Shown here: piece after piece, positions 17,767 through 26,942 of the stretch
Position numbering within the stretch: position 1 is the stretch's first letter
How the letters are laid out: each line of letters opens with the position of its first letter
Assembly (NCBI RefSeq): GCF_001955715.1
Contig: NZ_CP019239.1
Coordinates: forward strand, 2,604,001-2,668,000
Direction: 5' to 3'
From: Rhodoferax saidenbachensis
GTDB lineage: Bacteria; Pseudomonadota; Gammaproteobacteria; Burkholderiales; Burkholderiaceae_C
DNA length: 64,000 bases
Position numbers and translations under genes: made by a program
The notes under the pieces: generated by a model
Told to the model about the DNA's origin: nothing
What the model saw: only the letters and a program-made list of their open reading frames with translations
Databases searched by the model: none

Positions 17767-18543
17767 TTACTGCTCTACGAACGCTCGCTCGACCACGTAA
17801 TCACCGGGCGTGGTAGTGCTGCCCTCTTTGAAGCCACGGGCGTCCAGCAGTGCGCGTATGTCCTTGTTGAGTGCCGGGCTGCCGCAAATCATGATTCGGT
17901 CGCGCTCGGGATCGATCTTGGGCAAACCCAGGTCAGCCTCCAGCTTGCCGCTGGCGATCAGGTCAGTGGCACGACCACGGTTCTTGAATGGCTCACGCGT
18001 CACACTGGGGTAGTACAGCAACTGCGCCTTGACCAGGTCACCCAGAAACTCGTTATTGGGCAGGTCAACATTGATGAAGTCCGCATACGCCAGCTCCTGG
18101 ACCTCGCGCACACCGTGGAACAGGATGACCTTTTCGTACTTCTCGTATGTGGCCGGGTCGCGGATCAGGCACAGGAAGGGCGCCAGGCCCGTGCCGGTGC
18201 CAATGAGGTACAGATTCTTGCCCGGCAGCAGGTAGTCAATCAGCAAAGTGCCCGTGGGTTTCTTGCCGACAATGATCTTGTCGCCCACCTGGATGTGTTG
18301 CAGCTTCGATGTCAGCGGGCCATCCGGCACCTTGATGCTGAAGAATTCGAGGTGCTCTTCGTAGTTTGCGCTGACGATGCTGTAGGCGCGCAAGAGCGGT
18401 TTGCCGTTTTCCTGGCGCAGGCCGATCATGGTGAAATGGCCGTTGGAAAAGCGCAGCGCCGTATCCCGAGTGGTTGTGAAACTAAACAAACGGTCGGTCC
18501 AGTGGTGTACGCTTAAAACCGTTTCTTCCAGAAATGCACTCAT
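17767..18543 (-). CDS. fpr: Ferredoxin/flavodoxin-NADP+ reductase
   Basis: A 258-residue bacterial subclass I ferredoxin-NADP+ reductase. The FAD site is seen in LLRAYSIVSANYEEHLEFFSIKVPDGPLTSKL, the NADP site in LYLIGTGTGLAPFLCLIRDP and IMICGSPALNKDIRALL, and the C-terminus YVVERAFVEQ is characteristic of the group. It passes electrons between NADPH and ferredoxin or flavodoxin, feeding iron-sulfur repair and oxidative-stress responses. Confidence 0.95.
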   Translation of the reverse strand: MSAFLEETVLSVHHWTDRLFSFTTTRDTALRFSNGHFTMIGLRQENGKPLLRAYSIVSANYEEHLEFFSIKVPDGPLTSKLQHIQVGDKIIVGKKPTGTLLIDYLLPGKNLYLIGTGTGLAPFLCLIRDPATYEKYEKVILFHGVREVQELAYADFINVDLPNNEFLGDLVKAQLLYYPSVTREPFKNRGRATDLIASGKLEADLGLPKIDPERDRIMICGSPALNKDIRALLDARGFKEGSTTTPGDYVVERAFVEQ

Positions 18544-18674
18544 GGGGGCCTTGGGTGGGTGTCAGTCAGAGGGATATGCCCGCTGCCAGAATGGCTAGGG
18601 CGAACCCTGATATTGTAAAACTCCATACCCCCGAGACTTGTTATATCCATATTGATTTGAGTCATTAAGCCTGC

Positions 18675-19031
18675 ATGTCCCAAACCACGCCTTCACCTGC
18701 CGTTGCACCTTTGCTGGTGGCCTGCCTGTGCGCCGCCTGGTGCGGCACCTGCACGGACTACCAGCCGTTGTTTGCACAGCTGCAAAAAGACTTTCCTGGT
18801 GTGCGCTTCGTCTGGGTGGATATTGAGGACGAGTCCGAGCTGGTGGACCCGATCGAGGTGGAGAACTTCCCTACCCTGTTGATTGCAGCGGGCGAAAACA
18901 CGCGCTTTTTTGGCACCGTCACGCCGCACCTGGAAACACTGCGTCGCCTGATCCAGTCTGCTGCGCAAGGCGGCAGCAGCGTCACCACGCCCGACGTGGT
19001 GGCGCTGACTCAGCGTTTGCGCACGCGCTGA
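18675..19031 (+). CDS. Thioredoxin-like protein
   Basis: A 118-residue thioredoxin-fold protein with active site WCGTC (C23, C26) and the cis-proline segment VENFPTLLIAAG. There is no signal peptide, so it is cytoplasmic. The CGTC dipeptide differs from the CGPC of housekeeping thioredoxin. Its last 22 bp overlap the end of the convergent TlpA-like gene. Confidence 0.88.
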   Translation: MSQTTPSPAVAPLLVACLCAAWCGTCTDYQPLFAQLQKDFPGVRFVWVDIEDESELVDPIEVENFPTLLIAAGENTRFFGTVTPHLETLRRLIQSAAQGGSSVTTPDVVALTQRLRTR

Positions 19032-19549
19032 TCGGCAAACAGCGGCGCCAGCAGGCGCGCACCCTCAGGCCCCGCCCAGTCCAGCGCACCACGCACCACG
19101 CTGTGCACGCGGCCGGTGTCGTCTATCAACACGGTCGACGGATAAATACGGATCCCCCAGGCCCGGGCCATGTCACCCTGTGCATCACGCACCACGGGCA
19201 GTTGCAGGCCAGTGGCTTGCACAAAACGCGCAATCGCCTCGGGCGACTCCTTGAGGTTGATGGCGACCACGCTCAGGCGGTCTGCTTCGCGCGCGGCCAG
19301 CGCCTGCAGGGACGGCATCTCGGCGCGGCAGGGTTCGCACCAGGTGGCCCAGAAGTTAAGCAGCACGGCACGGCCCCGCAATGCGGCCAATGACCAGGGC
19401 TTGCCGTCCTGGTCTTGCATCGGAAATTGGGGAACCGGTTGCTTGCGGCTCCAGTGCTGCACGTCAAAGCCCGTTTCTGCAGCTGCTGCCCACGCGGGAA
19501 AGCCCGCAGCGCAGCCCGCCAACAGCAGGTGCCGACGTTGGAGGCTCAT
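19010..19549 (-). CDS. TlpA/ResA-like thiol-disulfide oxidoreductase
   Basis: A 179-residue exported thioredoxin with a signal region (RRHLLLAGCAAGFPAWAAA), the AlkC/TSA-type body LNFWATWCEPCRAEMPSLQALA with active-site cysteines 71 and 74, and the cis-proline segment IRIYPSTVLID. Proteins of this kind reduce disulfides in the periplasm, for example in cytochrome c maturation. A cysteine at 13 in AGC is compatible with a lipobox, so it could be anchored. Confidence 0.9.
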   Translation of the reverse strand: MSLQRRHLLLAGCAAGFPAWAAAAETGFDVQHWSRKQPVPQFPMQDQDGKPWSLAALRGRAVLLNFWATWCEPCRAEMPSLQALAAREADRLSVVAINLKESPEAIARFVQATGLQLPVVRDAQGDMARAWGIRIYPSTVLIDDTGRVHSVVRGALDWAGPEGARLLAPLFADQRVRKR

Positions 19550-19557
19550 TGGGATTT

Positions 19558-19623
19558 ATGCATCAAATACGGCTCTAGCCCACGTGGAATTTGCGCAAGC
19601 AGCTCCGTATTTGATAGCAAATG
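19558..19623. repeat. Comamonadaceae-type dispersed repeat (GCGCAAGCAGCT core), intergenic copy
   Basis: Between the TlpA-like start and the alaS stop. Key blocks in order are ATCAAATACGGCTCTAGCCC, TTGCGCAAGCAGCT and TTTGATAGCAAA. The same blocks occur in order at 34821-34879 inside a coding sequence, and partly at 54353-54380, 49421-49434 and 60918-60946. Confidence 0.7.
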
Positions 19624-19644
19624 AGAGACTTTGCAGCGTCTCGT

Positions 19645-22317
19645 TTACAGCTTTTCAGTGACCCAAGCCTGCACGCTGGCCAGCGCGGCGGGCAGCTTGG
19701 CGGGTTCGGTACCACCCGCCATCGCCATATCGGCCTTGCCGCCGCCCTTGCCACCCACTTGCGCGGCCAGGAAGTTGACCAGCTCACCGGCCTTGACCTT
19801 GCCCGTGGTGTCGGTGGTCACGCCCACCGCCAATTGCACCTTGTCGCCTTCGACCGCGGCCAGCACGATGACAGCCGTCTTGAGCTTGTCCTTGAGCTTG
19901 TCCATGGTCTCGCGCAGCGTCTTGGTGTCCGCGCCTTCCAGCTTGGCGGCCAACAACTTCACGCCCTTGATCTCCAGCGCTTGCGTCACCAGCTCGTCGC
20001 CCTGGGCGGAAGCCAGTTTGCCCTTGAGCGCAGAGATTTCTTTCTCCAGCGTCTTCACGTGGTCCACCACGCTGCTCAGGCGCTCGCCCAGCTCGGCCAC
20101 AGGGGCCTTCAGCGTGGCAGCGGCTGCGCCTACGGTGTCTTCCAGGTCCTGCAGGTAGTGCAACGCATTGCTGCCCGTGATCGCTTCGATCCGGCGCACG
20201 CCAGCGGCCACGCCGCCTTCGGCCACGACCTTGAACAGGCCGATATCGCCGGTGCGGGTGACGTGTGTGCCGCCGCACAGTTCACGGCTGGTGCCGATGT
20301 CCAGCACGCGCACGGTCTCGCCGTACTTCTCGCCAAACAACATCATCGCGCCGGTCTTCTGGGCGGACTCGATGTCCATCACACGCGCTTGCGTCGCTGC
20401 ATTCGACAGAATCTCTGCGTTGACGATATTTTCAATCGCACGAACTTGCGCGTCGGTCACCGGAGCGTTGTGCGCAAAGTCAAAGCGGGTGCGCTCGGCA
20501 TTCACCAGCGAACCCTTTTGCTGCACATGCTCGCCCAGCACTTCGCGCAGGGCTTTGTGCATCAGGTGGGTGGCCGAGTGGTTGCGAATGGTGGCGGTGC
20601 GCTTTGCGATGTCTACTTGGGCAGTGACCGCATCGCCTACTTTCAGCGTACCGGTCTTCAACGTGCCGTGGTGGCCAAATACGTCGGCCTTGATCTTTTG
20701 TGTGTCCTCAACCCAGAAACGAATAGTGTCTGGCGGGAGGTTTATTTCAATGGTTTGTTTTGACTTAGGCTCATGGCCGGTAAACAAAACACCCTCATCG
20801 CCCACCTGGCCGCCGCTCTCGGAATAGAACGGCGTGGATTCCAACACCACGACGCCTTGTTGACCCGCATTCAGGGCCACAACCGGCGTACCGTCTGCGT
20901 AAAGCGCTACGATTTTGGTAGCTTGCGTGAGGTGGTCGTAACCGACAAAGGTGTTGCCCGCACCGGTGTATTCCAGCGCCTTGTCCATTTTGAACTTGCC
21001 AGCGGCGCGGCCAGCAGCCTTCTGCTTGTCCATCGCGGCTTGAAAACCCGCCTCATCGACAGTCACGTCGTTTTCACGGGCCACATCGTTGGTCAGGTCC
21101 AGCGGGAAGCCGTAGGTGTCGTGCAACTTGAAGGCCACATCACCAGGCAGCGTCTTCACGCCACCAGCCAGCGCTTCATCGAGGATCTGCATTCCGGTGG
21201 CCAGCGTTTCAAAGAAACGCTCTTCTTCGACGCGCAACACTTCGGTGATACGCGCTTCTTGGTTCGCCAGGTTGGGATAGGCCGCACCCATCACCTGCAC
21301 CAGGTCTTTGACCAGCTTGTGGAAGAACGGCGTCTTCTTGCCCAGCTTGTAACCGTGGCGAATCGCGCGGCGGATGATGCGGCGCTGCACGTAGCCGCGG
21401 CCTTCGTTGCTCGGGATCACACCGTCGCTGACGAGGAACGCGGTGGCGCGGATGTGGTCGGCGATGACGCGCAGGGATTTGTTGTTCAGATCGGTACAGC
21501 CAGTCTCGCGGGCGGCGGCCTTGATCAGCACATCGAACAGGTCGATCTCGTAGTTGCTGTGCACGTGTTGCAGGATCGCGGCCAGGCGCTCCAGGCCCAT
21601 GCCGGTATCCACGCAGGGCGCGGGCAGTTTGACGATGCTGCCGTCGGCCTGCATGTCGAACTGCATAAACACGTGGTTCCAGATTTCGATGAAGCGGTCG
21701 CCGTCTTCGCCCGGGCTGCCGGGCGGGCCGCCGGGGATGTGGTCACCGTGGTCGTAGAAGATTTCGGAGCACGGGCCGCAGGGGCCGGTGTCGGCCATCA
21801 TCCAGAAGTTGTCGGACTTGTACTTGCCGCCCTTGTTGTCACCGATGCGGATCACGCGCTCGGGCGGCAGGCCGATTTCCTTGGTCCAAATGTCGTAGGC
21901 CTCGTCGTCGTCGATGTAGCAGGTGGCCGTCAGTTTGTCTGCGGGCAGCTTGTAGACCTGGGTCAGCAGCTCCCAGCCCCACTTCAGCGAATCGCGCTTG
22001 AAGTAATCACCAAAGCTCCAGTTGCCCAGCATCTCAAAGAAGGTGTGGTGGCGCGCGGTGTAGCCCACGTTTTCCAGATCGTTGTGTTTGCCGCCGGCGC
22101 GCAGGCAGGCTTGCACGGAGGCTGCACGCACGTAAGAGCGCTTGTCGGTGCCGAGAAACACGTCCTTGAACTGCACCATGCCGGAGTTGGTGAACATCAG
22201 CGTGGGGTCGTTGCCTGGCACCAGCGGGCTGGACGCCACCACGGTGTGGCCCTTGGAGGCAAAGAAGTCGAGGAAAGTCTTGCGGATGTCGGCAACACTC
22301 ATTACGGGCTGGGTCAT
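19645..22317 (-). CDS. alaS: Alanyl-tRNA synthetase
   Basis: An 890-residue full-length class II synthetase from [19 protein letters not shown]; an upstream extension is not conserved. The catalytic core has [18 protein letters not shown] and [21 protein letters not shown]. The editing domain has its zinc/water ligands in [16 protein letters not shown] and [17 protein letters not shown], and the C-Ala domain ends [16 protein letters not shown]. It charges tRNA-Ala with alanine in the cytoplasm. It is an ordinary core gene. Confidence 0.98.
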   Translation of the reverse strand: MTQPVMSVADIRKTFLDFFASKGHTVVASSPLVPGNDPTLMFTNSGMVQFKDVFLGTDKRSYVRAASVQACLRAGGKHNDLENVGYTARHHTFFEMLGNWSFGDYFKRDSLKWGWELLTQVYKLPADKLTATCYIDDDEAYDIWTKEIGLPPERVIRIGDNKGGKYKSDNFWMMADTGPCGPCSEIFYDHGDHIPGGPPGSPGEDGDRFIEIWNHVFMQFDMQADGSIVKLPAPCVDTGMGLERLAAILQHVHSNYEIDLFDVLIKAAARETGCTDLNNKSLRVIADHIRATAFLVSDGVIPSNEGRGYVQRRIIRRAIRHGYKLGKKTPFFHKLVKDLVQVMGAAYPNLANQEARITEVLRVEEERFFETLATGMQILDEALAGGVKTLPGDVAFKLHDTYGFPLDLTNDVARENDVTVDEAGFQAAMDKQKAAGRAAGKFKMDKALEYTGAGNTFVGYDHLTQATKIVALYADGTPVVALNAGQQGVVVLESTPFYSESGGQVGDEGVLFTGHEPKSKQTIEINLPPDTIRFWVEDTQKIKADVFGHHGTLKTGTLKVGDAVTAQVDIAKRTATIRNHSATHLMHKALREVLGEHVQQKGSLVNAERTRFDFAHNAPVTDAQVRAIENIVNAEILSNAATQARVMDIESAQKTGAMMLFGEKYGETVRVLDIGTSRELCGGTHVTRTGDIGLFKVVAEGGVAAGVRRIEAITGSNALHYLQDLEDTVGAAAATLKAPVAELGERLSSVVDHVKTLEKEISALKGKLASAQGDELVTQALEIKGVKLLAAKLEGADTKTLRETMDKLKDKLKTAVIVLAAVEGDKVQLAVGVTTDTTGKVKAGELVNFLAAQVGGKGGGKADMAMAGGTEPAKLPAALASVQAWVTEKL

Positions 22318-22444
22318 GTCTGTATTTCTTCGAGCGTGGGGGTCAATGGAGCCCTCTATTATCGCCGCCCTGCGCCACTCGCTTGCGCGGTAGTTGGATT
22401 GGACAAAACAAGGGTAAACACCGCTGTAAAAAGCCGCCAGCCCC

Positions 22445-22460
22445 AACTAACATGTTAGTT
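22445..22460. promoter_or_regulatory. Perfect 16-bp palindrome, probable GntR operator
   Basis: AACTAACATGTTAGTT is a perfect palindrome ending at the base before the ATG at 22461 of the GntR-family gene. Its position suits autorepression by the regulator. FCD-type GntR proteins bind short palindromes of this kind (known); that this one does is inference. Confidence 0.6.
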
Positions 22461-23198
22461 ATGAATCAGGCTGCAGCCACACTTCCAGATGACGCCACCA
22501 GCCAGCGCGTACGGGCCTACCAGGGCTTTACCCAGCAAATTTTCACGGGCGGCATTCGCGCCGGGCAATTCGTCTCGCAGCGCGAACTGATGCTGCTGCT
22601 GGACATGCCCTTGGGCGCCGTGCGCGAGATGATTCCGCGGCTGGAAGCGGCCGGTTTGGTCAAAACCGTGCCGCAGCGCGGACTGCAGGTGGCGCACGTG
22701 GATCTGAAGCTGATCCGCAACGCCTTTCAGGTGCGTTCCATGATCGAGCGTGAAGCGGTGCGGGGCTTTGTGCACAGCGCCAGCGACGCCGAGCTGGCGG
22801 CCATTGAAGCCAGCCACCACGCCATATTGCAAAGAACCGAAGCGCCTGATGCCCTGCACGACGCCGCCCTGCTGGACGATGCCCAGGCGGTGGACTGGGG
22901 CCTGCATGACCGCATGGTGGACGCACTGGGCAATGACATCATTTCCGAGCAGTACCGCGTCAACAGCCTGCGTGTGCGCCTGATCAAGCTGGAGCAAAGC
23001 GTGATCACGCCCAGCCGCTTGATCCCCGCCATGCTGGAGCACGTGCGCTTTATTGAGGCCCTGCGCCAGCGCAATGCCGCGCTGGCAATGGAGTTACTCG
23101 AAGACCACATCACCAGCGCCCGCAACCGTGTGATGAACGCACCGCTGGAGCAGGTGCGCAGCGAATGGCCGCCCAACACCCCAAGGAGAGTCCTTTGA
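22461..23198 (+). CDS. GntR-family transcriptional regulator (FCD type)
   Basis: A 245-residue regulator from the ATG at 22461; another ATG at 22452 lies inside the palindrome. The N-terminal winged helix has QFVSQRELMLLLDMPLGAVREMIPRLEAAGLVKTVPQRGLQV. The C-terminal FCD effector domain has LIRNAFQVRSMIEREAVRGFV and WGLHDRMVDALGN, with a His typical of the metal site. It heads the sugar-acid operon and overlaps the next gene by 4 bp (TTGA), so it is probably autoregulated and controls the operon with a sugar-acid inducer (inference). Confidence 0.88.
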   Translation: MNQAAATLPDDATSQRVRAYQGFTQQIFTGGIRAGQFVSQRELMLLLDMPLGAVREMIPRLEAAGLVKTVPQRGLQVAHVDLKLIRNAFQVRSMIEREAVRGFVHSASDAELAAIEASHHAILQRTEAPDALHDAALLDDAQAVDWGLHDRMVDALGNDIISEQYRVNSLRVRLIKLEQSVITPSRLIPAMLEHVRFIEALRQRNAALAMELLEDHITSARNRVMNAPLEQVRSEWPPNTPRRVL

Positions 23199-24109
23199 AC
23201 CCTGATATCCACGGCCTTTGGCCTGCCCTGCTGCTGCCCATGGACGCCAGCGGCGCACTCGATACGCCCCGCGCTATCGCCCACGCGCAGCGCATGCTGC
23301 AAGCCGGGTGTGATGGTGTCACGCTGTTTGGCACCACGGGTGAGGGCCCGGCCTTCACGATGGCCGAGCGCAAGGCCCTGCTGGAATCCCTGCTGGGTGC
23401 GGGCGTACGGGCAGACCAGGTTGTGGTGACCACCACGACGCTGGCGCTGGACGATGCCATTGAGTTGGGCCGCCACGCGAGCCGCCTGGGCGTGCACCGC
23501 CAGATGTTGATGCCGCCCTTCTTCTTCAACCAACCCAAGGACGCCGGCATTGTGGAAGCCGTGTCGCAGGTGGTGCGCGGCATTGGCGATGATCGCTTGA
23601 AGCTACTGCTCTACCATTTCCCTGCCATGAGCACCTTTGGTTTCTCCCACGCCGCGATTGCCGAGTTGGTCAAACGCCACCCCGGCCAGGTGGTGGGTGT
23701 GAAGGACAGCAGCGGCGACTTGGCACATTCGCTGGCGCTGGCCAAAGCCTTCCCGCAACTGGCCATTCTTGTGGGTGCAGAACCCCATGTGGCGCCGGTG
23801 ATGTGCGAAGGGGGCTCGGGTTCCATCAATGGCCTGGCCAATATTGCCCCGCGGCTGATGAAACGCGTGATGAGCGCCCCTGCGCAGGTAGCGCCGGCCG
23901 ATGCGCAACTGATTCTGGACTTGCTTCAGCTATTGTCGATACTGCCGGGCATGCCTTTTGTGGGCGTGTACAAAGCGATGCTGGCCGAACAAACCGGCGA
24001 CAACGCCTGGTTGCACATGCGCGCACCGCTCAGCCCCTTGGATAACACTGAGCTGCAATCCGTGCGCAGCGGTTATCGTGCAATAACTGGCGCTTTGAGC
24101 CAACTGTAA
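23195..24109 (+). CDS. Dihydrodipicolinate synthase-family aldolase/dehydratase
   Basis: A 304-residue (beta/alpha)8 enzyme started at the TTG at 23195, 5 nt after AGGAGAG. The Schiff-base Lys is K170 in VVGVKDSSG and the Tyr is Y140 in LLLYHFPA; the GTTGEGPAFTMAERK motif is the pyruvate-binding loop. Given the neighbours (TRAP transporter, AraD1-type protein, semialdehyde dehydrogenase), it is more likely a 2-keto-3-deoxy sugar acid aldolase or dehydratase than the lysine-biosynthetic DapA. The substrate stereochemistry cannot be read from sequence. Confidence 0.85.
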   Translation: MNPDIHGLWPALLLPMDASGALDTPRAIAHAQRMLQAGCDGVTLFGTTGEGPAFTMAERKALLESLLGAGVRADQVVVTTTTLALDDAIELGRHASRLGVHRQMLMPPFFFNQPKDAGIVEAVSQVVRGIGDDRLKLLLYHFPAMSTFGFSHAAIAELVKRHPGQVVGVKDSSGDLAHSLALAKAFPQLAILVGAEPHVAPVMCEGGSGSINGLANIAPRLMKRVMSAPAQVAPADAQLILDLLQLLSILPGMPFVGVYKAMLAEQTGDNAWLHMRAPLSPLDNTELQSVRSGYRAITGALSQL

Positions 24110-24136
24110 ATTCACATAAATAATGGAGACAACACC

Positions 24137-25138
24137 ATGACCCCATCCCACCTGAGCCGCCGCACCGTCCTGGGCGCCGCTGCCGCCCTGGGTGCCACCG
24201 CTTTGCCCGCCATGGCGCAGACCAAAACCGTGCTGCGCATTTCCACCCCCGCCGTGCCCGACGACTGGCACGCCAAGATGTGGACCGTGTTCAAGGAGCA
24301 GTTGGAAAAAACGGCACCCGGTGAGTTCGATGTGCAGATCAACCTGAACGCCACCCTGTTCAAGCAGGGCGCCGAGCCCGCCGCCATGGCGCGCGGCAAC
24401 CTGGAGCTGACCAGCATCTCGGCGTTTGACATTGCCAAGCTGGTGCCCGAGTTCTCCATTTTCACGGCCGGTTATGTGGTGCGCGACCCGGACCAACAGC
24501 AAAAAATCTTCAACGGCCCCATCGGCACCGAGCTGTTCAAGCTGGTGTCCGAAAAGATGGACGTCACTCCTCTGTCCACGGTGTACCTGGGTACCCGCCA
24601 GGTGAATCTGCGCGATGCCAAGCCCGTCAAGACACCCGCCGACCTCAAGGGTGTGAAGCTGCGCATGCCCGGCTCCAAGGAGTGGCTGTTTCTGGGCGAT
24701 GCGCTGGGCGCCACCGCCACACCCCTGGCCTTTGGTGAGGTCTACATGGGCCTGAAGACCGGCACCATCGATGGCCAGGACAACCCCCTGCCCTCGGTAC
24801 GTGCCGCCAAGTTTTATGAAGTCACCAAACAACTGGTGCTGACCAGTCACCTGGTGGATGGCATCTTCATTGCCATCTCCAACAAGAGTTTCAACGCGCT
24901 GACCGCCGCGCAAAAGCAAAAGGTGACTGCCGCCGCCCAGGCCGCTGCCGCCTACAACAACGAAAACCGCATCAAGGAAGAAGGCCAGTTGGTGGAGTTC
25001 TTCAAGAAGGAAGGTCTGCAGGTCACCACCCCCGATGTGGATGCCTTCCGCAAATCGGTGCAGGCCACCTACCAGGCGTCTGACTACGCCAAGGTCTGGC
25101 CCAAGGGATTGCTGGACCGCATCAACGCGACCAAATAA
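24137..25138 (+). CDS. TRAP transporter substrate-binding protein (DctP family)
   Basis: A 333-residue periplasmic protein with a Tat-like signal (SRRTVLGAAAALGATALPAMAQ). The DctP body is visible in RISTPAVPDDWHAKMWTVFKEQLEK, the conserved GVKLRMPGSKEW around the carboxylate-binding Arg, and FGEVYMGLKTGTIDGQDNPLP. TRAP systems import organic acids using the sodium gradient. GGAGA precedes the ATG. It leads the DctPQM block of the operon; the ligand is probably a sugar acid. Confidence 0.92.
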   Translation: MTPSHLSRRTVLGAAAALGATALPAMAQTKTVLRISTPAVPDDWHAKMWTVFKEQLEKTAPGEFDVQINLNATLFKQGAEPAAMARGNLELTSISAFDIAKLVPEFSIFTAGYVVRDPDQQQKIFNGPIGTELFKLVSEKMDVTPLSTVYLGTRQVNLRDAKPVKTPADLKGVKLRMPGSKEWLFLGDALGATATPLAFGEVYMGLKTGTIDGQDNPLPSVRAAKFYEVTKQLVLTSHLVDGIFIAISNKSFNALTAAQKQKVTAAAQAAAAYNNENRIKEEGQLVEFFKKEGLQVTTPDVDAFRKSVQATYQASDYAKVWPKGLLDRINATK

Positions 25139-25152
25139 GCGACGCCTCCAAC

Positions 25153-25632
25153 ATGCTGCGTCGACTGCAACAGGCCGCCAACCTTCTGGGCGGCGGCCTT
25201 TTCCTGACCCTGTTTGTCGTTTTCATCGTCCAGATCGTTGCGCGATTTGGCTTCAACAAGCCTTTGCCCTGGACCGATGAAGCGGCCGTGATTCTGTATG
25301 TGTGGGTGATCCTCTGGGCCGCCGCTGCCGTGGTGCCCGAGCGCGAACACGTGGTCTTTGACCTGGTGTGGAACAGTGTGGGCTACCGCGCCCGCCAGGC
25401 CATGCGCATCGTGGGCAACCTGCTGGTGGGTGGCCTGGCGCTGGTGGCCATTCCCGCGAGCTGGGACTACGTGCACTTCATGAACCGTGAAGGCTCACCG
25501 GTGCTGGGCATTTCCTTCATGTGGATTTTCCTGCCCTTTGTGTTGCTGTTGATTGCCTTGGTGATCCGCTGCAGTTGGGCCATCTGGAACTCCGTGCTTG
25601 GCATCGGCCTGGAAACGGAGCTGCGCCTATGA
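25153..25632 (+). CDS. TRAP transporter small permease (DctQ family)
   Basis: A 159-residue membrane protein with four predicted helices (FLTLFVVFIVQIVARF, VILYVWVILWAAAAVV, LLVGGLALVAIPASW, MWIFLPFVLLLIALVI). It has the DctQ hallmark of a conserved W-T-D-E stretch after the first helix (LPWTDEAAVIL). It pairs with the large subunit downstream, whose start overlaps its stop as ATGA. Confidence 0.92.
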   Translation: MLRRLQQAANLLGGGLFLTLFVVFIVQIVARFGFNKPLPWTDEAAVILYVWVILWAAAAVVPEREHVVFDLVWNSVGYRARQAMRIVGNLLVGGLALVAIPASWDYVHFMNREGSPVLGISFMWIFLPFVLLLIALVIRCSWAIWNSVLGIGLETELRL

Positions 25633-26927
25633 CCTCGGGTATCTGGATTTTGGTGCTCGTGCTGGCCGGCGGCATGCTGCTGCGCATGCCCATCGGCTTT
25701 TCCATGCTGGCAGCGGGCATTGCCTACCTGGTGGCCAAGGGGCAAGACATTGGTCTGGTGGCTGAGCAGGTGGGCAATGGCCTGTACAACAGCTATGTGC
25801 TGTTGGCGGTGCCGCTCTTCGTGTTTGCCGCCAACATCATGAATGCGGGCACCGTGAGCGAGCGCATTTTTGACTTCTGCCGCATTCTGGTGGGCCGCAT
25901 GCGCGGGGGTCTGGCGCAGGTGGACATTCTGGTCAGCGTGATCTTCTCGGGCATGAGCGGCAGCGCCATCGCAGATGCGGCCGGGCCGGGCCTGGTCACC
26001 ATCCGCCAGATGCTGAAAAAGCCCGAATACACGCGCGGTTTTGCGGGTGCCGTGGTGGTGGCCAGCGCGACGCTGGGCCCCATCATTCCGCCCAGCATTC
26101 CCATGGTGATTTACGCGCTGGTGTCGGGTGCCTCGGTAGGTGCGCTGTTCCTCGGCGGCGTGGTGCCAGGCTTTCTGATGGCGAGCTTGATGATGGGCGT
26201 GGTGCACATCATTGCGGTCAAACGCAATATGCCGCGCGACGAACCCGTGCCCCGCTCTGAATGGGCCGGACTGATCTTCCGCGGTGCCCTGCCCCTCTCC
26301 ATGCCCATCGTGCTCCTGGGGGGCATTTACTCCGGTGCCTTCACACCCACCGAGGCTGCGGCTGTGGCGGCACTGCACGCCCTGATTCTGTCCACCGTGG
26401 TGTTTCGCGCTTTGACCTGGCGCAGCTTCTGGGGTGTGGTGATGGAATCCACCCGCGGCAGCGCGGTGATCACACTGATCCTGGCCGGCTCCTTCATGCT
26501 GAACTACGCCTTCACAGCCGAAGGCGTACCCCAAAGCATGGCGTTGTGGGTGGACGGCATGCACCTGTCCCAGTTGCAGTTTCTGCTGCTGGTGAATGTG
26601 ATGTTTCTGGTGCTGGGCTGCTTTCTCGATGTGTCTGTGCTGCTGCTGGTCTTCGTGCCCATGCTCCTGCCAGCAGCCAAGCTGCTGGGGGTGGACCTGG
26701 TCCACTTTGGTGTGCTGGTGGTGCTGAACATGATGATCGGCCTGATTCACCCACCTTTTGGCATGCTTCTGTTTGTCACCAAAGCGCTCACGGGCATTCC
26801 TATTGGTGAAATGATGAAAGAGGGCTGGCCCTTCCTGGTCATGCTGCTCTGCCTTTTACTGGCCATTACTGTTTTCCCGCAAATCGTGCTCTGGTTGCCA
26901 CAAACCATGGGCTACGTTACCCATTAA
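25629..26927 (+). CDS. TRAP transporter large permease (DctM family)
   Basis: A 432-residue membrane protein from the ATG at 25629, which overlaps the DctQ stop. About twelve helices are predicted. DctM motifs include FSGMSGSAIADAAGPGLVTI, GPIIPPSIPMVIYALVSGASVGALFLGG and AFTPTEAAAVAALHA. It forms the sodium-coupled translocation channel of the importer with DctQ. Confidence 0.95.
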   Translation: MTSGIWILVLVLAGGMLLRMPIGFSMLAAGIAYLVAKGQDIGLVAEQVGNGLYNSYVLLAVPLFVFAANIMNAGTVSERIFDFCRILVGRMRGGLAQVDILVSVIFSGMSGSAIADAAGPGLVTIRQMLKKPEYTRGFAGAVVVASATLGPIIPPSIPMVIYALVSGASVGALFLGGVVPGFLMASLMMGVVHIIAVKRNMPRDEPVPRSEWAGLIFRGALPLSMPIVLLGGIYSGAFTPTEAAAVAALHALILSTVVFRALTWRSFWGVVMESTRGSAVITLILAGSFMLNYAFTAEGVPQSMALWVDGMHLSQLQFLLLVNVMFLVLGCFLDVSVLLLVFVPMLLPAAKLLGVDLVHFGVLVVLNMMIGLIHPPFGMLLFVTKALTGIPIGEMMKEGWPFLVMLLCLLLAITVFPQIVLWLPQTMGYVTH

Positions 26928-26942
26928 CCCAGGCCAAACACC

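Noticed and set aside
17044..18516. 490-codon open frame opposite the PfkB kinase and fpr
   Set aside because: Shadow frame crossing the ends of two real genes.
20773..22458. 561-codon open frame on the plus strand across alaS
   Set aside because: It is antisense to the well-conserved alanyl-tRNA synthetase; His/Val/Gly-rich composition is typical of an opposite-strand shadow in high-GC DNA.
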